Shown piece by piece: positions 44,523 through 55,249 of a stretch of 64,000 nucleotides of DNA (its first letter is position 1; the number at the start of each line of letters is the position of its first letter). Under the pieces are notes generated by a model that saw only the letters and a list, made by a program, of their open reading frames with translations, was not told where the DNA came from and made no database searches. The stretch spans positions 4,216,001-4,280,000 of the forward strand of contig JARWIR010000027.1 of assembly GCA_029959085.1 (NCBI GenBank), written 5' to 3'. Made by a program: the position numbers and the translations under genes. Origin of the DNA: Nemophila menziesii (taxonomy: Eukaryota; Streptophyta; Magnoliopsida; Boraginales; Hydrophyllaceae).

Positions 44523-45638
44523 TTTACGTTAATACTGTTAGTTATCATATGCTTTACTTTTTATTATAAATCGTTTGATACCAATTGGATGTTTTCTGTT
44601 TTTTGTTTTGATTTTTGTAATGGATGCTTATCTTTCTGAATCAAACATTATGTTACCTAACATAAGCTGATATTTTGTGTTGCAGCTTTCCACCATATGA
44701 ATGTTGTTGTGTTGCTGCTTTACACAATTTCTCTTCTTGTGTGTTGCTATAACACATAATTATATCATTCTTATACATGTTAGTCAGTTCACCTATTGCT
44801 TCATCAATTTTTGATGGGTTGTGTGATGTAGCTTCACACAACATTCGTTATTTTGTGTTGCAGCTTTACACAATTTATTGTCTTGTGTGTTGCTTTAACA
44901 CAAACTTATACCATCCTTAAACCTTTTCGTCACAAATGATACTTAAGCTTGTTTTAATATAATACACCATTCTACCGATTTATAATTGTTTATCAAGATA
45001 CCTATTCTGATATCCTTTCTTTTTTTGTTACTTTATATGTATTAACTTAACTGTTTTTTTTTTTTTTTTTTTTAAACTCCTTTTTACTGATTGTGTGTTG
45101 CATCAACACATATTCATATTGATTATTATTTGCACAAACACACAATCTAACATGCATATCCTGTTGTTATTTATGTATATTTTTTTGTTATGTATTAATC
45201 TTGTGTTATTGTTGTGATTGTGTTGTCCATTCTAATGGTTTGATCTTGAATTCAGTGTGTGTGTGTGTGTTTTTTTTTTTTTTAATGTTTAGCTATTTTT
45301 TTCTGTCTTATTTTTTCTTTATTTATATAATATTGTGTAATTGGAACACACAACTCGTGCATTGTTTGTTGATGCAACACATACATTTGGTTGCTGAAAC
45401 ACATAATACATACAAATTTTGATGTGCTGCAATACAGAATAATTGAAAAACATACACAACATATCATTTAACCCAATTCATTATAAACCAATTCAAAAAC
45501 ATCAACCTAATTTGTTCATTGACATGAAATTTAAACTAAACATAAAACTTAAACTACAAACATAAAATTCACCAACATACATTTGACCTAACACAAACAA
45601 TTTGAAACAACCTTAAGCATAATCATCAAACTTATATA
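44523..45638. other. Spacer between convergent MULE genes, with palindromic words
   Basis: No gene. T-rich, with TGTGTTGC-N-AACACA words at about 44738, 44886 and 45093 and further half-sites at 44690, 44840 and 45340-45430. A T-run is at about 45054-45073 and a (GT)n run near 45257-45270. The transposase stop and the ULP-like stop face each other across it. Confidence 0.6.
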
Positions 45639-46404
45639 TCAATATCCTTTTCTTGCACAACTGGATTTCGTAGAAACCGTTCTTTTGTCGATCCAGTTTT
45701 GTTCATCCATGATAATCTTCTTTCTCATCCTGACCCGGAAATCTGTATGTGCTGTTCTTTTGATGTATCTGTGCTCTACCTCAAGCTTTTTGTAGATATC
45801 TTGGGCGTACATTAGTGTATATGCACCTGCATCTTCCTTCATTTTCTGCTTATGACACACCCCGTGATGAATATTTCCGTAAGGAGCTTGCACATAATCC
45901 TCGACCTCCCTGCAGTTTTCTCGTATGCAGTTGTATAATAGTTGTGCATTTTTGTCGCTTGCATCCGCGATTGAGTTTGGACCTTTGTATATTGCTGGAT
46001 TGTAGTGTGCCCATTTGTTGTTTCTCAGATCGCACACTAGTAGGGACCAGTGTGATGTGCTTTCATTCCCTTTTGCGTCTTCACTTGGTGTGTGTATCGG
46101 GAATAACAGAGCACACAAGTCGAGGGGGTCTTTAAGAATACTGATATAGAGTTTATATATGTTGTCTCTTGCCCTGCTTTTGTCCTTTGATAGTATGTCA
46201 TACTGCACATCAATAAAATACGTGTTATTATTTTTTTTCCAATAATCGAGGTGTAATATTATATAAATATATTGAGATTTAAAACATTACCATGCAATCC
46301 GGACTGAAGTGCATGACTTCTATCTGTCTACGTTCATGCGGGGGCCCCATCTGACACTCAACCATGTGGTCGAATTCCATTATTTCGAAACACGCCTTCA
46401 TCAC

Positions 46405-46906
46405 CTGCCTCGATAGACGAGTCAACTATTAATATGTTACATTACGTTTTTGTGTTATAGCAACACACAATCCATACAGTTATGTGTTACTGTAACTCAC
46501 ACATCATGCAGTTGTGTGTTACATTAACACACAATTGTTTTTTATGCAACACTGTGAATGATTAAATTAATTGTGTGTTCTACCAACACAAAACCAACAA
46601 TGTTGTGTGTCACTGTAATACACAATTCAAGAAATTGTGTGTTGCGTGAACACATAACCAGATGATCATCCTACCTGTACATCATTTTTTTATAACTTTG
46701 TGTACAAGTACTATGACTATCTGATTTTGTGTTCCTGCATCACATATTTTTGTAATTTATGTGTGTTCAGCAACACAATACCATACATGTAGTGTGTTCA
46801 TGCAACACACAACACATATGATGTTGTGTTGCACTAACACACCATTTTTCACATATACTAATCGTACATCGTGATATTCTGGTTTTACCTTCACGTATGC
46901 CCTTAC
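46405..46906 (-). repeat. Intron packed with interrupted palindromes
   Basis: About nine variants of TGTGTTGC-N-AACACA in roughly 400 bp (near 46451, 46482, 46503, 46577, 46605, 46637, 46760, 46793 and 46823). Exons on either side lack them. The same word is in the transposase intron and leader. Confidence 0.75.
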
Positions 46907-47419
46907 CTCCATCCTTATTTCATTCCCGTGATCCAAGTCGTCAAAGTCATTGAACGTGACAATCACATCACGATACTGAGACTTCCAGAAGTGTTTCCTG
47001 TATACATTGTTAACGAATTTTTAGTATATCGTTACCTATATAAAATAATCTGTAAAACTATCATTCATACTACTTACCCTATCCTTTTGTCCACGGGGGT
47101 CTCGGGTATCGTTTTTCTTCCAAACGTGGGCGATTGTTCATCACTGTCCAATCTTGATGAGCCTCCTATATGCCGTGGTATTAATGGATGATCGCGTTTT
47201 ATTTTACGTCTCCCAGCTGTCCTCTTAATTCTTGGTGTTGAAATTGTCATCTCCTTATCTTCTGTTTTTTCTGTTTCTTTCTTCCCTTTTTCTTCCTCGT
47301 TTTTTCCGGACCCTGAAGTGTTTGTTTTTGTGTTTGCCTCGTCTATCCCACCGTCAGTGTCCTTGTTTACATCTTCGTCGTCTTTTTTATCCTTTCCACT
47401 GTCACCATCTTCTTTTTCT

Positions 47420-48000
47420 TGCCCATCTCCACCGTCTTCTTGGTCCTCTTTACCCGTATTCTCCTTATCCTCATTTCCCTTATCATCTTTGTCATTCTTA
47501 TCTTCCTTATCATTGTCCTCTCTATCTTTTCTCTCTTTGTCTTCTCTTTCCTTCTTATCTCTATCTTCTTTATCTTTCTTCTCCTTTTCTTCTTTTTCCT
47601 TATTCTCCTTGTCCTCCCTTTCTTTCTTCTCCTTCTCTTCTCTTTCTTTCTTCTCCCTTTCTTCTTTTTCTATCTTCTCTTTTTCATCTTTTTCCTTCTT
47701 TTCCTTGTCCTCCTTTTCTTTATTCTCCTGCTCTTCTTTTTCCTTATTCTCCTTATCTTCCTTCTTCTTCCTTTCTTTATCTTCTTTTTCCTTCTTCTCC
47801 TTCTCTTGATTCTTTTTTTTATCCATCTCTGCATTCTCCCTTTTCTCCCTCTCATCTCTGTCCTTCTTCTCTCCTTTCTCCCTTTCTGCATTTTCCTTCT
47901 TTTCTTTGTCTTCTTTCTTTTTTCTTTCTCTCTCTTCTTTCTCCATTTTCTCTCTCTCTTTTTTATCTTTTTGTTCTTTCTCTTTTTGTTCCTTCTGTTC
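47420..48000 (-). repeat. Lys/Glu low-complexity repeat inside the ULP-like gene
   Basis: KEK, KED and KEKKE tetra- to hexapeptides repeated for about 190 residues, encoded by GAAAAAGAA-type DNA. This asymmetric composition also creates long leucine/serine-rich frames on the opposite strand. Confidence 0.8.
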
Positions 48001-48636
48001 TCTCTTTTTTTTTCTTCTGTTCCCTCTCCTTCTTTTCTTTTTTCTCTTTATCTTCTTTGGCTTTCTTCGCCTTAGCTTCCAATTCCTTATTTTTTCTATC
48101 TTCGGCTTTCTTCGTCTTGAGTTCTCTTTCCTTATCTGCCCTTGTCTTTTCGGGCTCATCACTCATTTTTGGCTTGGTTTGTACCGCTTTTGACCGTTTG
48201 ACTCTCTTTGCAATTGTGCTTCCCTCCGACACGACTGACTCTTTTCTAACTGGTCTTCTCTTCCTTTTAGGTACGGACTTTGCCGCCTCCTCGAAGTCCT
48301 CTCGGTTTTCTTCAAACACATCGTCACTCTCAGTACTGCTGTCCTCTATTTCGTCCTCCTTGTCTAACTCGGTCTCGACCATTGTTTCTTTCTCTGTGTC
48401 CTTTTCTGACCCGGTATCCTTCCTTGCTTCTCTGTGTTTACCTTTTTCCTTCACAATATCAGCCTGAACTTTGCTTGTTTGACCCATTCTTAATGCCGAA
48501 TCAATCCCTCTTGTGATAGTTTTGTTTTCAAGTTCTTTAATTTCTTGTTTCAGCTTCTTAACTTCCTCTTTCTCGCTCTTCAACTCAAGTTCGTATTGTT
48601 TCAGTTTTCTGTCACATATATCTAGTTGAGGAGGAG

Positions 48637-49404
48637 GTGTTGAAGGAAGATATTAGTGATAGTGATATGACCATCATGCCAGTTATAAATGAAGACCACC
48701 ATGTGGTTGACAATCCTATTAGCATGGTGGAAGAAGGAGTAGCAACGAAAATCATAGAAATTGAAACTGAGACCGCTATTCCTATGGTGCGTGCACATGA
48801 TCCAGATACTGAACGCAAACAAGAAGAAGAGGTGATCGAGATTAGCAAGATTCCACATCAAGAATATGATGAGGTAATAGTGGAGAATTGGGTTGAAAGC
48901 GAAGACGAATGTGAAGTGGTTGAGATATCCACCGAAGAATTCAAAGATCACAATACAATAGAAGTTGAATCTCCACCACAAAAAGTTCACCAATCACTAT
49001 CTCCACCACAACTCATCATTAGAGATAACATATTGGAATCACCTCTATCACTACAATTGATCAATAGATGCTACGCAAGAAAGGTGCTACACCGCGAGAG
49101 CAAAGCGGCAAGGAGGAGCACCTACCCACCACACTTTAAAGAGGAACGCGAGATTAAGGAGAATAAAAAAGAGCTTATACCGTTGAGGACGGTTATCTAC
49201 TATCGTGTGGTGAAGAACGAGTTTCGCCATGAGAGCAAGGAGGCGAAACGAAGATACTACCCTCCCCCTTTCAGAGATCGTTTGAATAAAATTTTAAGGG
49301 CGAAGGTTCTGAAGCTTACATACCAAGGACGAGGCGAATTCAAGCGGAGGAGAACCGTAAGGGCCTCAATACCATCTTCAAGGAAGGTAATGCGTCAAAC
49401 TTAA
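48637..49404 (+). CDS. Unrecognised retroelement ORF with duplicated YPPxF motif (5' truncated)
   Basis: 255 residues shown. The frame is open further left to about 48620, where it meets the truncated MULE, so the true start is missing. Residues 1-125 are acidic (IEIETET, ENWVESEDECEVVE). A basic C-terminal half holds two related motifs, HRESKAARRSTYPPHFKEE (152-170) and RHESKEAKRRYYPPPFRDR (197-215), joined by KELIPLRTVIYYRVVKNEF. It ends shortly before the palindrome array, the place of the pol end in other elements. A homologous copy on minus at 61156-61680 has two nonsense changes. I do not recognise the family; it could be a novel element-encoded protein or a strongly altered pol tail. 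Confidence 0.6.
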   Translation: MLKEDISDSDMTIMPVINEDHHVVDNPISMVEEGVATKIIEIETETAIPMVRAHDPDTERKQEEEVIEISKIPHQEYDEVIVENWVESEDECEVVEISTEEFKDHNTIEVESPPQKVHQSLSPPQLIIRDNILESPLSLQLINRCYARKVLHRESKAARRSTYPPHFKEEREIKENKKELIPLRTVIYYRVVKNEFRHESKEAKRRYYPPPFRDRLNKILRAKVLKLTYQGRGEFKRRRTVRASIPSSRKVMRQT

Positions 49405-49599
49405 AGACGTAATAAACAAAAGTGCTTCTTGGGAGACAACCCATGTTTAATTTGCTTTCTGTTTTCAATTCCTAGTGTATAATTTTAAGTTAGTGTCAAG
49501 TTTTAGTGTCTACTTTTAAAAGAAATGAGAAAGGTAGTGTGTTATTGGTGCAGGAATCGTTTGGGGTGCTAGGAAACGCAATTTTTGGAAAATTCAAAG

Positions 49600-49975
49600 G
49601 CTGGTGCGGACTACCCCCGTGGTGTACCCCCTATATAGCAGGGATGTACCGCGCCCAAAAAACCCGTACCACGGGTCGCGCACCACGGGTCTGATCCAGA
49701 GGCAAGAAAAATAGAAGCTGATAGCCGCGGTGCACCGCGCCCTATACCGCACGCCCAAAACGCGTGCCACGGGGTGTGTACCGCGGGTTTTTTGACGGAG
49801 CACGTGCGGACTACCCCATGCACCGCACCCCTGCACCGCACGGCAAAAACGCGTGCCACGGGGTGCTAGCACGGGTACAAGGCAGAAGCGAAAAAAAAAT
49901 ATACACCACAGCGCTGCGGTGTACCCCGCGGTATACCCCATGCACCGCAGGGATGCACCGCGCCTGGCGGTTTGT
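49600..49975 (+). repeat. Array of GC-rich palindromes (type C, GCGGTGCACCGC)
   Basis: Words such as GCGGTGCACCGCG (about 49728), CGCGTGCCACGGGGTG (twice, about 49769 and 49850), CCCATGCACCGC, GCGGTGTACC and GCGGTATACC recur at about 20-40-base steps. Open frames on both strands across it reflect its GC-rich sequence. It sits between the YPPxF ORF and the third-ORF remnant, the same relative place as arrays A and B. Confidence 0.75.
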
Positions 49976-50429
49976 GAAGAGTCCAAAGCCCAGTCAACTT
50001 CTTACCTTAACGAGATAAACCCTAGCCTCTTCGAAAACGAATTTTCCAGATCCTAACCCTTATGTACCTGCACAATGACCACTACAACACCAAAGAACAT
50101 CAAATCTTTCCTCCTATTTCATTCTAAACACACATCTAACACCACAATCCTTCAAGAACATCAATAAATCTTCTCCTACAACCTTAAACCTCTTTATCAA
50201 AGCTTCAATCCTATTAATTAAACCTTCCCCAAGCTGTTACATATTTATTACCCATCTCATATGACTCCATAATACTTCATTACAAATCCTCAAAACATCA
50301 AATTTCAAAACTCCTCTCTAGTTTTTGATTATTTGAAGTTTTGAGTTTGGGGTCCATAGAGATGTCAAAGATTGGGAGGTCAAGAATACCATGAAGAGAA
50401 AAGAGAAGTTGGAGAAGCTTGTATTACTT
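49976..50429 (+). other. Leader before the third-ORF remnant
   Basis: C/A-rich noncoding sequence like 1501-1889, ending with the G-rich word GAGTTTGGGGT (about 50343-50353) and ATG 50361 (ATGTCAAAG). Confidence 0.45.
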
Positions 50430-50640
50430 TTAGGTGTTGAAAGATGTAGTTGGAAGAATGGAAACTTTGGAGGATAATCATGAAGAGGTGATTGACAACC
50501 ATAGGAAAAAATCACAAAAGAGTTGGAGCTTATGCAATCATATTACGTGGAGTGAGCAATGTTCAACATGCCACCTACGCAACAGAAGGAGCTCAACCTA
50601 CACGCAACCATGGAAACCAGCTTCGTGCTGGTTCAGATAC
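50361..50640 (+). pseudogene. Third-ORF remnant (coiled-coil tail only)
   Basis: Starts like other third ORFs after the G-rich word but jumps to VVGRMETLEDNHEEVIDNH and KELELMQSY-like sequence, matching the tail SKIQVLEENQEKMI...KELDLLQN of the ORF at 1890. The frame changes at least twice. The central domain is deleted. Hairpin H0 (50615-50633) overlaps its end. Confidence 0.55.
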
Positions 50641-52072
50641 GTTTTCCTATCCCTTTCTTATTTTTTTTAATTGTTTAATTGCTTTCTTGAGTCTTTTTCG
50701 ACTCGTGGGGACACGACTTATTTTTGAGTTTGGGGTGGGGGTTTGTTGCCTCATCCCAATTTTATGTGTTTTACAGTTTTTTTTTAGGAATGTTTTGACT
50801 GTAGAGATGTAGAGTGTTTTAAATGCCCTCATCAAGCATGCTTTTTATAAATTTATGATAGAAAATAGTTGACTTTAGGAGTTAGTGTAAAACGCACTTT
50901 GATTGCATGCAAATTTGAGATAATTGATAGGAAGAATTAATGAACAATGCAAAAGAAGTAAACTTGTGCTTAAGGATAATGAGTGGTTTGTAGAACGTGA
51001 GATCTAAATGAGTAGAGAACCCACTTAGGTATGAACTAGAGACAAATTGTGCAGATAGGAAGATGATAGAGGCAGTTCTTTGTTAGCCCTTTGAATCCTT
51101 TTTGGCCGTCTAACCCTGAATTAATTTTATCCTTCTTAGACAAATTTTTAGCCTTTAAGCCTTTCTTTTGTCGCCACATTATAAGCCAATTTCCCTTTAG
51201 ATTGTTAGGCATGGCCATATGACCCGCACTTGAATCACGATCTTGAGACTTCCTGTCTTGAGCTTGAGTTTGGGGTGGTGGGTCCACTTATGGGAATTTA
51301 CATTGGGATTGGGAGTTTTGAGCTTATCAATGATGCTTTGTGCTATATATGATGATGATTCACAGGTTTATCATATTGTAACCCTTTGCCGGGGTAATAG
51401 TGAATGGAAAAGAAGCTATAAAGCTAAAATCATGAATAGGCATGAAGAAAAATAGCATGATATCTCAACATTAAAGAGAGAATCATAGCTATAAGAAAAG
51501 AAAAGAAAAAACGAATGATTTGAAAAGAATATACATATTCGGACCGGCAAAGTGGAATTTTTAGGTGAATCATCCTTAGTGCTTATTGGGTTAATTTGGG
51601 GACGCTAAATAAGCGCGTCAATTGGGTTGAGTGAGAACGTTATTCGAGTGTAAACTCAAGCTCTTGGATAGTTTTGTTGATGGTAAGTGAGGAGAGAGCC
51701 AAAAGCTCACTTCAAATTTACCAAATATACATACCATACCGTCCTTCAGCCTACGCTAAAACCGTAAAGACCTCGTGATTCCTAGACGCACAGTGAGTTA
51801 ATAGGGATTATTCTAAGTGGAACATTCAACACAAGTAAGGATCGAGGAACACCCTATAGCCACCATCTTGAGATAAGTATTGAGCGTAACCTTCTAGCAT
51901 TGTGAAATTAATTTTGGATTGATATTGTTTTGTATTTGATTTTGCATGATTAGTGTAGGTGTATATTAATTCCTAGATTAGACTATATGAAATTTGTTTT
52001 AAGTTGTGCTTTGGGAACATTTACTAGATTCTACCTTCTGCATTCACCTAAAAGGCCTTTGTTTTTATTTTA
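50641..52072 (+). other. Structured 3' noncoding region
   Basis: Partly decayed H1 (about 50700-50720), G-rich words near 50727 and 51269, and CTTTGCCGG (51384-51392) facing CCGGCAAAG (51544-51552). No gene. Confidence 0.65.
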
Positions 52073-52108
52073 CTTTGTCGGGACGACAAAGGTTTGAGTT
52101 TGGGGTCT
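52073..52108 (+). promoter_or_regulatory. Hairpin H2 and polypurine tract
   Basis: CTTTGTCG-GGA-CGACAAAG followed by GAGTTTGGGGTCT and the LTR. Confidence 0.75.
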
Positions 52109-53904
52109 TGATGTCTCCCTATTTGTTCTGATTCTTAGCCCATTGGAGACATCCTTTTAGGTGAATAAATGAGTTATTTGATAGAATTTTAAGCTTATTT
52201 GATCATATTTCACTTTCTCCCCTTGGAAATTAACTATTTGCAGAAACTGAGCTTTTGTGCGTAAATTTGACTATTTTTAATGCAAAGTTAATTGGTTCTT
52301 GAATCTCATGAAAGACCAATCCAAGGAGAGAAAGTGAGAATAAAGTCTTAGTGTATTTTAGAGTGTTAGGAAATGATTTCTAGTCGAGTTTCTATTTTTA
52401 GAGTACACTTTCCTATTTCGATTTCTTGATTTATTGATTTATTCTTTTTAAGCATATGCGGTTTAATTATTTAATTAATGTGAAGCTTTTAAAGATAAAT
52501 GGTAATTACTTAGAGGACAAGTCAAGATAAAGATGAAATGAAAGAAGATTTACATGGAAATAAGAAGATTTAGGAAAGATTTATTCAAAGGAGGAAAAGA
52601 TAAAGCTGCCTTTTGAAATCTGAAAATCCAGCCACGTTTTAGAGATTAAATCATAGTAAAAGATTGGCATGGATTCTGGACGAATAGTCTGCACCAATAG
52701 AAAGAGCTTTCCAAGACAAGCAGATTCATATATTGGAACTTCTCAAACGGATAAGTATTGAAAAAGATATGACCAAATCAAATCAGCAGAATCTTATCTT
52801 TTAGAGCTACGAATTTGAGAGTCCTTGACTTGTCTTCCACTCCAAGCAATTTCGACCTAGGGTCTTCCAACACCTATAAATACACCCCTTAGACCTCATT
52901 ATTCAGTACCTCTCACAATTTATTCAATATCCTTAGAGAGAGAGTCAAAGACCTCTCATAATTCATTCAATATATACATCCTTAGAGAGAGCGTCAAGAG
53001 GCAGAAGCAAGAGCAGAAGCTGGAGACTGTCTATATCTCCAACAACAGTTCAAGCCAATTCCTCTATCTAGGTTCTTATTTTATTTCTGTTATTAGGAAC
53101 ATGTATATTATTAATTTCTTTATTATTTTTACTTTCAATATGAGCTAAACCTTAATTGCTTGAGAATCGCAATAAAGGGATGAACCCTAATTAATTTAAT
53201 TTATGTTTTGAATTTCGGATTGTTATGATTTAAATTGAATTAGGTCTTAGATATTGGATATTACTTTGTTCTTAATCACTATTTCTTTTCGGTACAACTA
53301 GAAATAGATTTTAGTATTTGGGCTATTCACTTTAGTGGCGAAGTGATCATCCAACAGGGGGGTTTGAATACAGATCTAGGTAATACCCGTGTAATGTCCG
53401 TTATTGACCGACAGGCTTAACTAGTTACATAGCCAAAGAGGTAAAATCTTATCATCCGAAAAGCCATATTCGACCATGCAGGTGTTTATGATACTTTAGG
53501 ATAACTTCTAGGTCCACCCGACAGGGGGCTAGGAGATATTAGAGTCCTGACTAATATTATAATTCCAATTCTACCCTTAAACATAGCATAGATTATATTG
53601 ATTAAGTGGATTCCTTGCGAGACTCAAGTATAGCTCATATCTGCATCTAGTCCTTTAGTATTTATTTCAGTTATTTATTTTCATGCATTCTTAGGATTAA
53701 TATAAAAACCAAATAAATATTTCTCATCTTTTATTTTCGTATTTGCAATTACTACTACTTATCTGTTGAACACTTGGGTTATACCAGTCCAATCCCTGAG
53801 AACGAATCCGACTTGTTGGAGTATTACTTGGACAACCGTACACTTGCGGTATTGTGGTTCCTTAATCTTTATCGCATTAATTTATAACACATAAGGACCC
53901 ACCA
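52109..53904 (+). repeat. 3' LTR, Athila-type, long variant
   Basis: 1796 bp, TGATGTCTCCC...GGACCCACCA. TATA box CTATAAATAC at about 52872. It is followed directly by the 3' end of another LTR, so the element was inserted in an older LTR. Confidence 0.87.
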
Positions 53905-54064
53905 ACGTGCAATTAACTACTATCTGATAAGCATTAGAGTGAACCATTCCGTCCCTGAGAACGAATCTGTATTATCACTTATATTACTTGGGACAACTGT
54001 ACACTTGCGGTTGTGGTTCTCTTATCCTTACTTGCATTTTTCTAGAACACACAAAGGACCACCA
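53905..54064 (+). repeat. 3' end of an older subfamily-A LTR
   Basis: 160 bp, ACGTGCAATTAACTACTATC to GGACCACCA. It is almost the same as the reverse complement of 56822-56981, the outer end of the LTR there. The rest of this older LTR is not in the window. Confidence 0.85.
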
Positions 54065-55249
54065 AAGACATGATATCTTTGACATACCTTGAACCAACTC
54101 AAGGCTTTCCGAGAAGAATGATGAACTCTGAATATTGAGACTGTCTGCGAGCCTCATGGATAATAGAATGCCCAACATTCTCCTTCAATAACACTCTTAA
54201 CCATACCTCTTTTAACAATCTTATGAGTAATCAAAACCTTCGGGGTTAATAGCAACTGATGCTATACCTGTAGGTTCGCATTCTTTATTAAAAGAAGTAT
54301 CGCATAAGCAAATCAAATATGCATCATCCGAGAGGAGTGGATTTCTTTAATATCATTGTTTTTCCGCAAATTGTTGTTGCGAATATTGCTATTATCTTTA
54401 TCCATCTTTGTGTCGTAGAGACTTTTAATGTCCTTATTGACATTGAGAGTTATTTCTCTAATATTCCAACTTTTACTCCCAAAAAAACTTTTAATCTTCG
54501 CTTTTCAGATGTACCACATAGTAAGAAGTATGTGAGCTGTAATTTTAGTTTTTTTTTCTAAATGAATATAGCCACAGTGAGTATTTTAGTATTTTTCCTT
54601 TTTTTATCAAATATAAAGACTCAAACATCAAAAACATTCCCTACAAAGAGCTAATGATAAGATACCTAAAAAAAAAAAGAATGTTTAATTTAAAAGGTCC
54701 ACAGTTAATTTAACTTTTTTCACCAAGTCTAGCCCATTTCTATAATATTCATGGTACATAATACCCTTAGTGATGCATATGTGTGTGATAAACTAAAAGT
54801 GACAACCTATTTTCTAACAAGCGTTGATCAATGGATTTTTTTAATCCATATAGGATAGTTCAAACTGCAAAACATAAAACAGACCACTATTATCAACGCA
54901 ACCTTGCACTCAAATACGATTAAAATTCTGTATAATGAAGAAGAGAGGAAGTCGGAAAATAGTCTGATGTGCCCAGTTGGAGTTCTAGATGACGCGCGGC
55001 GAGCCTAGTTGGAGTTCTAGACGACGCGCGGCGAGCCTATTAACCAAGCGGCGAGCCAACTAACTAAATCCGATAAAACCTTAGTAGAGGCGACACGTGA
55101 CGTCGAAGAAGAAACAATTAACCGAACACTTGCTTCTGCCACTGTCATCAAGGCGCCTCTGCATCATCGGAGAACGAAGACGCACAATGGAAAGCCCGAC
55201 TACGTCGAACGCGCGACGGTCGTGAAAAGCAAAATCAGTCTCTACCCAT
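54065..55249. other. Unassigned sequence with a 32-bp tandem duplication
   Basis: No gene recognised. The reading frame at 54319-54561 looks random. At 54975-55006 and 55007-55038 a 32-bp GC-rich unit (AGTTGGAGTTCTAGA...GCGAGCCT) is directly repeated with one mismatch, with a further partial copy (GCGGCGAGCC, 55049-55058). The stretch 54960-55240 is much richer in CG than its surroundings. Confidence 0.45.

Larger units (their letters stand above)
45639..48622 (-). pseudogene. ULP1-like (C48) protease gene of the MULE, 5'-truncated, catalytic Cys replaced
   Basis: Exons on minus: 48622-47078 (truncated on its left), 46997-46907, 46404-46291 and 46202-45639. Each border has GT/AG and the phases agree. 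The first exon is a coiled-coil and Lys/Glu repeat region, out of frame across the nine-T run at 48005-48013. The middle exons give KHFWKSQYRDVIVTFNDFDD and VMKACFEIMEFDHMVEC. The last exon carries the protease fold: HWSLLVCDL with the expected His, HYNP at the Asp/Asn site, and QKMKEDAGAYTL where family members have Q...DCG. The codon is GCA, so the nucleophile is Ala. ULP-like genes captured by plant MULEs (Kaonashi type) are known. No activity is expected here. Confidence 0.82.

Noticed and set aside
47232..48467. Long plus-strand frame of 411 codons rich in Leu, Ser, Phe and Pro, and two others overlapping it
   Set aside because: It is the antisense of the Lys/Glu repeat in the ULP-like gene. 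The purine-biased coding strand leaves pyrimidine-rich open frames opposite; composition is low complexity and there is no recognisable domain.
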